Below are positions 60,879-64,000 of a stretch of 64,000 bases of DNA, in pieces. Under the pieces are notes generated by a model. The model was not told where the DNA came from. It saw only the letters and a list, made by a program, of their open reading frames with translations, and ran no database searches. Both the position numbers and the translations under genes were made by a program. This stretch comes from Williamsia soli (lineage in GTDB: Bacteria; Actinomycetota; Actinomycetes; Mycobacteriales; Mycobacteriaceae): assembly GCF_017377795.1 (NCBI RefSeq), contig NZ_JAFRDR010000001.1:930001-994000 (forward strand). Direction: 5' to 3'. Position 1 is the stretch's first letter; each line of letters begins with the position of its first letter.

Positions 60879-60977
60879 TTAATTGTTCGGCTCGCCGAAT
60901 TCTAGCGCGCGAATTTATTGGAGCGCAAAATCGGCGGGCTGAGAATTTATCTCCGGGAACAACTATTTTTCGAACAT

Positions 60978-61006
60978 GCTGTGTGCCAACATCGTTGGCA
61001 CACAGC
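60978..61006 (+). terminator. Terminator hairpin after the sortase gene
   Basis: GCTGTGTGCCAAC (60978-60990) pairs perfectly with GTTGGCACACAGC (60994-61006) over the 3-nt loop ATC, followed by TTGGTTCGTTT. It separates the adhesin/sortase unit from the TasA-like unit. Confidence 0.85.
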
Positions 61007-61138
61007 TTGGTTCGTTTATCAGCAGAAAACCACTACGTGGATCTTCTGTCCCAGAAACACACTTTCGTGTAACGATCTCCGCCCAATTGTCTATATGGTG
61101 ATGTAACCCCCTGCACGGCGAAAAGAATTGAGAAATAA

Positions 61139-61687
61139 ATGAAGAAGCAAACAAAAGCAGCAGTGGCCGCCGGCGCAGGGGCTGTTCTCCTCCTGGGTGG
61201 TCTCGGCAGTTTGGCATTCTGGAATGACAGTGCCACCTCTCCCGGTGGGTCGATCAGCTCGGGCGAACTGTCACTGGACGATTGCACCGGAGGTGGGGTC
61301 TGGACGGACGTGAACAACGACACCACGATCGCCAGTATTGCTGCGTTCCGCATCGTCCCGGGCGACGTCGTGTCGTACGCCTGCGAAACGGCGGTCAATG
61401 CCACCGGCGACAACCTGACTGCAACCCTGTCGGCCAATATCGGTGCAGTGACGGGCGACGCCGAGCTTCAGGCGGCGCTGAACCCGTCGGTCACCGCGAC
61501 CGCCAACGGCGTTGACCTCCCGAGTGGCCCCGCCGGGGTGCAGATCACTCCCGCCGAAGTGTCACAACCCATCACGGTCAATGTGACGATGACATTCGAC
61601 CCGGCCACGGAGGGTCTCACAGCGCAGAATCAGACCGCCAACCTTGCGGAGACCACTCTGACCCTGCAACAGAACGTCAACCCCTGA
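61139..61687 (+). CDS. TasA/CalY-like protein 1 with SipW-type signal peptide
   Basis: This 182-aa protein has the alternate-type signal peptide (MKKQTKAAVAAGAGAVLLLGG, then LAFWNDSATSPGGSISSGEL) seen in SipW-dependent proteins. The mature part is a beta-sandwich (VPGDVVSYACETAVNATGDNL, ITVNVTMTFD). TasA and CalY of Bacillus form biofilm fibres. The gene starts the unit that also encodes two SipW-like signal peptidases. It follows a terminator and about 130 bases of leader. Confidence 0.88.
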   Translation: MKKQTKAAVAAGAGAVLLLGGLGSLAFWNDSATSPGGSISSGELSLDDCTGGGVWTDVNNDTTIASIAAFRIVPGDVVSYACETAVNATGDNLTATLSANIGAVTGDAELQAALNPSVTATANGVDLPSGPAGVQITPAEVSQPITVNVTMTFDPATEGLTAQNQTANLAETTLTLQQNVNP

Positions 61688-61690
61688 TCT

Positions 61691-62221
61691 ATGAAGAAGC
61701 TTTGGCTGAGCGCTGCGGTCGCCATCGCGATCACAGCGCTCGGCGTGATCTCAGCACAACAAACAGGTGCATCCTGGCGCGATCAGGAGCAGACCGGCAG
61801 CGCGACTGTCACCTCGGGCCAGCTGAGAATCCTGGCCGGTGGGTCCCAGAACTACGCCTGGAACGACTTCGGGGGCGCCGGTCTGGTCCCTGGTTCGGTG
61901 GTACAACGTCCGCTGACCATCTCGGTGGTCGGCGACACGAAGGCGGCTTACCGACTTGTGTCGGTGGTTCCCACCACGATTGATGTACCACTCACCTTCA
62001 GCGCGTCGGTTGTCAGCAGTGTCGCCGGCTGCCCGGCAAGTGGCAGTCCATCGGGTGTCGTCGCCGGGCCGTGGACGGTGTTTCCGGCACCGTCCACGGC
62101 ACGAACGGTGCAGGCAAACACCTCGGAGGTCTGGTGTTTACGCGCAACTGTCGGTGCCGGCGCTTTGCAGAACAAGACCACCAAAGTCACCCTCAATTTT
62201 CGGGCGGATCAACAGCTATGA
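61691..62221 (+). CDS. TasA/CalY-like protein 2
   Basis: This 176-aa protein has an alternate-type signal peptide (KKLWLSAAVAIAITALGVIS, then GASWRDQEQTGSATVTSGQL) and a beta-sandwich mature part (LVPGSVVQRPLTISVVGD), with two Cys (AGCPAS, EVWCLRA). It starts 3 bases after TasA-like gene 1 and overlaps the peptidase gene by 4 bases, so it is probably cleaved by that peptidase. Confidence 0.85.
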   Translation: MKKLWLSAAVAIAITALGVISAQQTGASWRDQEQTGSATVTSGQLRILAGGSQNYAWNDFGGAGLVPGSVVQRPLTISVVGDTKAAYRLVSVVPTTIDVPLTFSASVVSSVAGCPASGSPSGVVAGPWTVFPAPSTARTVQANTSEVWCLRATVGAGALQNKTTKVTLNFRADQQL

Positions 62222-62826
62222 CCGTATCTGTGTCAGTGGAGGAGTCCGCCGGACCTCTCTGGTGGGTCCGCACGGCTCTGTCGTGGGCGTTGCTGTTCGC
62301 CATGCTCGCGCTCCTCGTGATCACGTTCCTCATCCCGGCGGCCGGCAATGCCGAGCGGTTCACCGTGCTCACCGGGTCGATGCAGCCGACGTATCCGCCG
62401 GGAACGCTCATTGTCGTCAGACCGGCCGACGCCGACGACCTCCAGATCGGCGACGCCATCACTTACCAGCTGCAGACCGGCCGGCCGGCGGTGGTCACTC
62501 ACCGGATCGTCGCCACGTCGCAGAACACGCTGGGTGAGCGCACCTACACCACGCAGGGTGACGCCAACGACGTCCCGGATCCCAAACCGGTTGTGGTCGA
62601 GCAAATCCGAGGAGAGGTCTGGTACAGCATCCCCTACCTGGGACACGTCAACAATTGGTTGACCGGCCAACACCGCGCCTGGGTCATCGGTGCCATCGTC
62701 ACGGGTCTGTTCTCCTACGCGATCGTGATGACCGGCGGAAGCATCCGGGACCGGCGGCGGAAGCGGCGCGAACCCGCGGACGAACGAGTCGTGAGAGAGG
62801 ATTCGGATCATGGCGCCCGGCGCTGA
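62218..62826 (+). CDS. SipW-type signal peptidase I, copy 1
   Basis: This 202-aa protein belongs to the archaeal/ER-type signal peptidases. SMQPTYPPGTLIVV carries the catalytic Ser, VVTHRIVAT a His in place of Lys, and TTQGDANDVPDP the Asp. There are two membrane helices, one before the Ser box (LLFAMLALLVITFLIP) and one near the C-terminus (WVIGAIVTGLFSYAIVM). It should mature the TasA-like proteins encoded on both sides. It overlaps both neighbouring genes. Confidence 0.93.
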   Translation: MTVSVSVEESAGPLWWVRTALSWALLFAMLALLVITFLIPAAGNAERFTVLTGSMQPTYPPGTLIVVRPADADDLQIGDAITYQLQTGRPAVVTHRIVATSQNTLGERTYTTQGDANDVPDPKPVVVEQIRGEVWYSIPYLGHVNNWLTGQHRAWVIGAIVTGLFSYAIVMTGGSIRDRRRKRREPADERVVREDSDHGARR

Positions 62827-63448
62827 CTGGACCGCCGTCCGAACTGCGTTCATGGGGTCGCTCGGGGTTCGAGTGCGCGCGATCCTGGCCCTGGGCATCG
62901 TCTTGGGACTCGGAGCCGTCGGGACGATGGCGTTGTGGAGCAACTCCGCCGGCGCCACCTCCGGCGACTTCAAGACCGGCGTGGTGGACCTTCGTGTCAA
63001 CGGGGTCAAGAGTTACACGTTCAGCGGTGCCACGGGTCTGAGCATGACCAACATGCTGCCCGGCGACAGCAGGGCAGCGACGTTGCAAGTACAGAACACC
63101 CTGTCGACGCTTCCGCTGATCTACACCATGACGGCCCGCACTGCCGCAGGAAGTCCGGCGCTCACCAACTTCCTTCGGATGGCCGTATTCGCCAGTAGCG
63201 CACCGACAAACGGCACAACCAACGGCTTGGCCACGGGAAGTTGCGGCGGCCCGCAACTCGGAACTGCAATGCTGCAGGCCGCGGCTACGGTCCCGGTCAT
63301 CACCGCGGCCCAGCCGCTGGGTACAACCGCTGAAACGAACACGCAGAACCTCTGCTTCGTGGTCACCCTCGTCCCGGCGACGCCGCTGAGCGTGCAATCT
63401 CAGACCCTGCAATCGGTGACCCTGACCTTCAATGCGACGACAACATGA
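62810..63448 (+). CDS. TasA/CalY-like protein 3
   Basis: This 212-aa protein has a signal segment (VRAILALGIVLGLGAVGTMA, then LWSNSAGATSGDFKTGVVDL) similar to the other two, and a beta-rich mature part (TNMLPGDSRAATLQVQNTL) with Cys in GSCGGP and NLCFVV. It overlaps peptidase gene 1 by 17 bases and peptidase gene 2 by 4. It is probably a fibre or minor subunit. Confidence 0.85.
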   Translation: MAPGADWTAVRTAFMGSLGVRVRAILALGIVLGLGAVGTMALWSNSAGATSGDFKTGVVDLRVNGVKSYTFSGATGLSMTNMLPGDSRAATLQVQNTLSTLPLIYTMTARTAAGSPALTNFLRMAVFASSAPTNGTTNGLATGSCGGPQLGTAMLQAAATVPVITAAQPLGTTAETNTQNLCFVVTLVPATPLSVQSQTLQSVTLTFNATTT

Positions 63449-64000
63449 CCGACACCGACAGCAATCGACCTGTCCGCCGCCGCGCACGCATCGTCCGCGA
63501 GGTGGCGCTGACGATGGGCGCCGTCACCGGCCTCTTGTGCATCATCACTGCCGCGGCTGCTCTGCTGTTCGGCATCACACCGCTGATCGTTCAGTCGGGG
63601 TCGATGGAACCGACCATGCCGACGGGCGCCTTGGCCATCGCACGCACGGTCCCCGCTACCGACATCCGACCCGGCGACGTCATCAGCATCACGAACCAAC
63701 ACGGCATCCACATCACCCACCGCGTCGTATCGGTCGACTCGACCACGGAAAAGGCTGCAGCACTCACCCTTCAAGGTGACGCCAACAGCGTTCCGGACGC
63801 CCAGTCCTACGTGATCACCGCCGCCGAGCGGGTCGTCTTCCACGTCGACGGGCTCGGGTATGTGGCCGCTTGGCTTCACACTCCCGCCGCTAAAGTCCTC
63901 GGCGGACTGGCGGTGGTCGCGCTGCTGTGGCTCGTGGTCTTCCCCGCCGGCCGTCGGCGGTCGAACAAGGCCCGCCCGCCGACTCGCCCGCGCAAGCCAC
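63445..64000 (+). CDS. SipW-type signal peptidase I, copy 2 (3' partial)
   Basis: The frame starts at ATG 63445, overlapping the preceding stop by 4 bases, and is open to the window edge (185 codons). It shows a basic N-terminus, a hydrophobic helix, SGSMEPTMPTGALAIA with the catalytic Ser, HITHRVVSVD with the His, and LQGDANSVPDAQ with the Asp. A second hydrophobic helix (VLGGLAVVALLWLVVFPAG) precedes a basic tail. A second peptidase next to a third substrate suggests substrate pairing. The end lies beyond 64000. Confidence 0.92.
   Translation, partial: MTDTDSNRPVRRRARIVREVALTMGAVTGLLCIITAAAALLFGITPLIVQSGSMEPTMPTGALAIARTVPATDIRPGDVISITNQHGIHITHRVVSVDSTTEKAAALTLQGDANSVPDAQSYVITAAERVVFHVDGLGYVAAWLHTPAAKVLGGLAVVALLWLVVFPAGRRRSNKARPPTRPRKP

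Noticed and set aside
1-64000. tRNA, rRNA or known riboswitch genes
   Set aside because: No cloverleaf with a TTCGA arm or other recognisable RNA was seen while reading; a tRNAscan or Rfam search would settle it.

Overview
The window is high-GC actinobacterial chromosome, most likely from a mycolic-acid-producing member of the Mycobacteriales (Gordonia-like). That placement is an inference from an antigen-85-type mycolyltransferase, a menaquinone menB, several protein families typical of this order, GTG starts and 4-bp ATGA operon overlaps. I see no rRNA, tRNA, CRISPR array, transposase or prophage module. The number of orphan membrane proteins, lipoproteins, gene relics and small inverted repeats suggests an accessory, rearranging region.

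Layout. 1-6.5 kb: a broken AbiEi-like gene, then a tandem heterodimeric ABC exporter preceded by two related leaderless micro-ORFs (28 and 26 aa), each followed by a strong hairpin; a secreted mycolyltransferase diverges from them. 6.6-12 kb: menB, a diguanylate cyclase, a hotdog thioesterase and a 3-hydroxyisobutyryl-CoA hydrolase/enoyl-CoA hydratase operon. 12.1-26.1 kb: a tight six-gene operon made of a winged-helix/subtilisin fusion, an alpha/beta hydrolase, a 1230-aa double-LysM protein, a 1506-aa orphan, a tyrosinase with a peptidoglycan-binding-like N-terminus and a DUF2182 membrane protein. I do not recognise this combination; it is one of two main candidates for an undescribed system. 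26.1-29.3 kb: a secreted protein, a hemerythrin, an ASKHA-like membrane protein and a TetR/SGNH composite pseudogene.

29.3-42 kb: an organosulfur-scavenging locus. A sulfhydrylase and an LLM monooxygenase diverge from an alpha/beta hydrolase, a MocR regulator, a DszA/NtaA-type monooxygenase, a complete peptide/nickel-type ABC importer and a second DszA/NtaA-type monooxygenase. A near-identical palindrome lies in two of its intergenic regions. 42-48.3 kb: a LuxR-type two-component system with a degenerate kinase-like partner, an Hsp20 gene behind a CIRCE element, and small membrane and orphan proteins. 48.3-58 kb: a third leaderless micro-ORF with hairpin, lipoproteins, a paralogue of a neighbouring orphan, membrane proteins, a PQQ-propeller protein, a PLDc_N protein and an HxlR regulator with a perfect palindrome in its promoter.

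58.8-64 kb: a surface-fibre-like locus. It has an ice-binding-fold (DUF3494) adhesin with a 16-copy Thr-Asp-Glu repeat, a class F-like sortase, three TasA/CalY-like proteins with SipW-type signal peptides and two SipW-type signal peptidases; the second peptidase runs off the window.

The other main candidate system is 4.4-6.5 kb: leaderless Ser-rich hydrophobic micropeptides, an asymmetric ABC exporter and a mycolyltransferase. This suggests export, and perhaps mycoloylation, of tiny envelope peptides, conceptually between staphylococcal PSM/Pmt and corynebacterial PorA/PorH. No function in this annotation was tested; all are read from sequence motifs and context.
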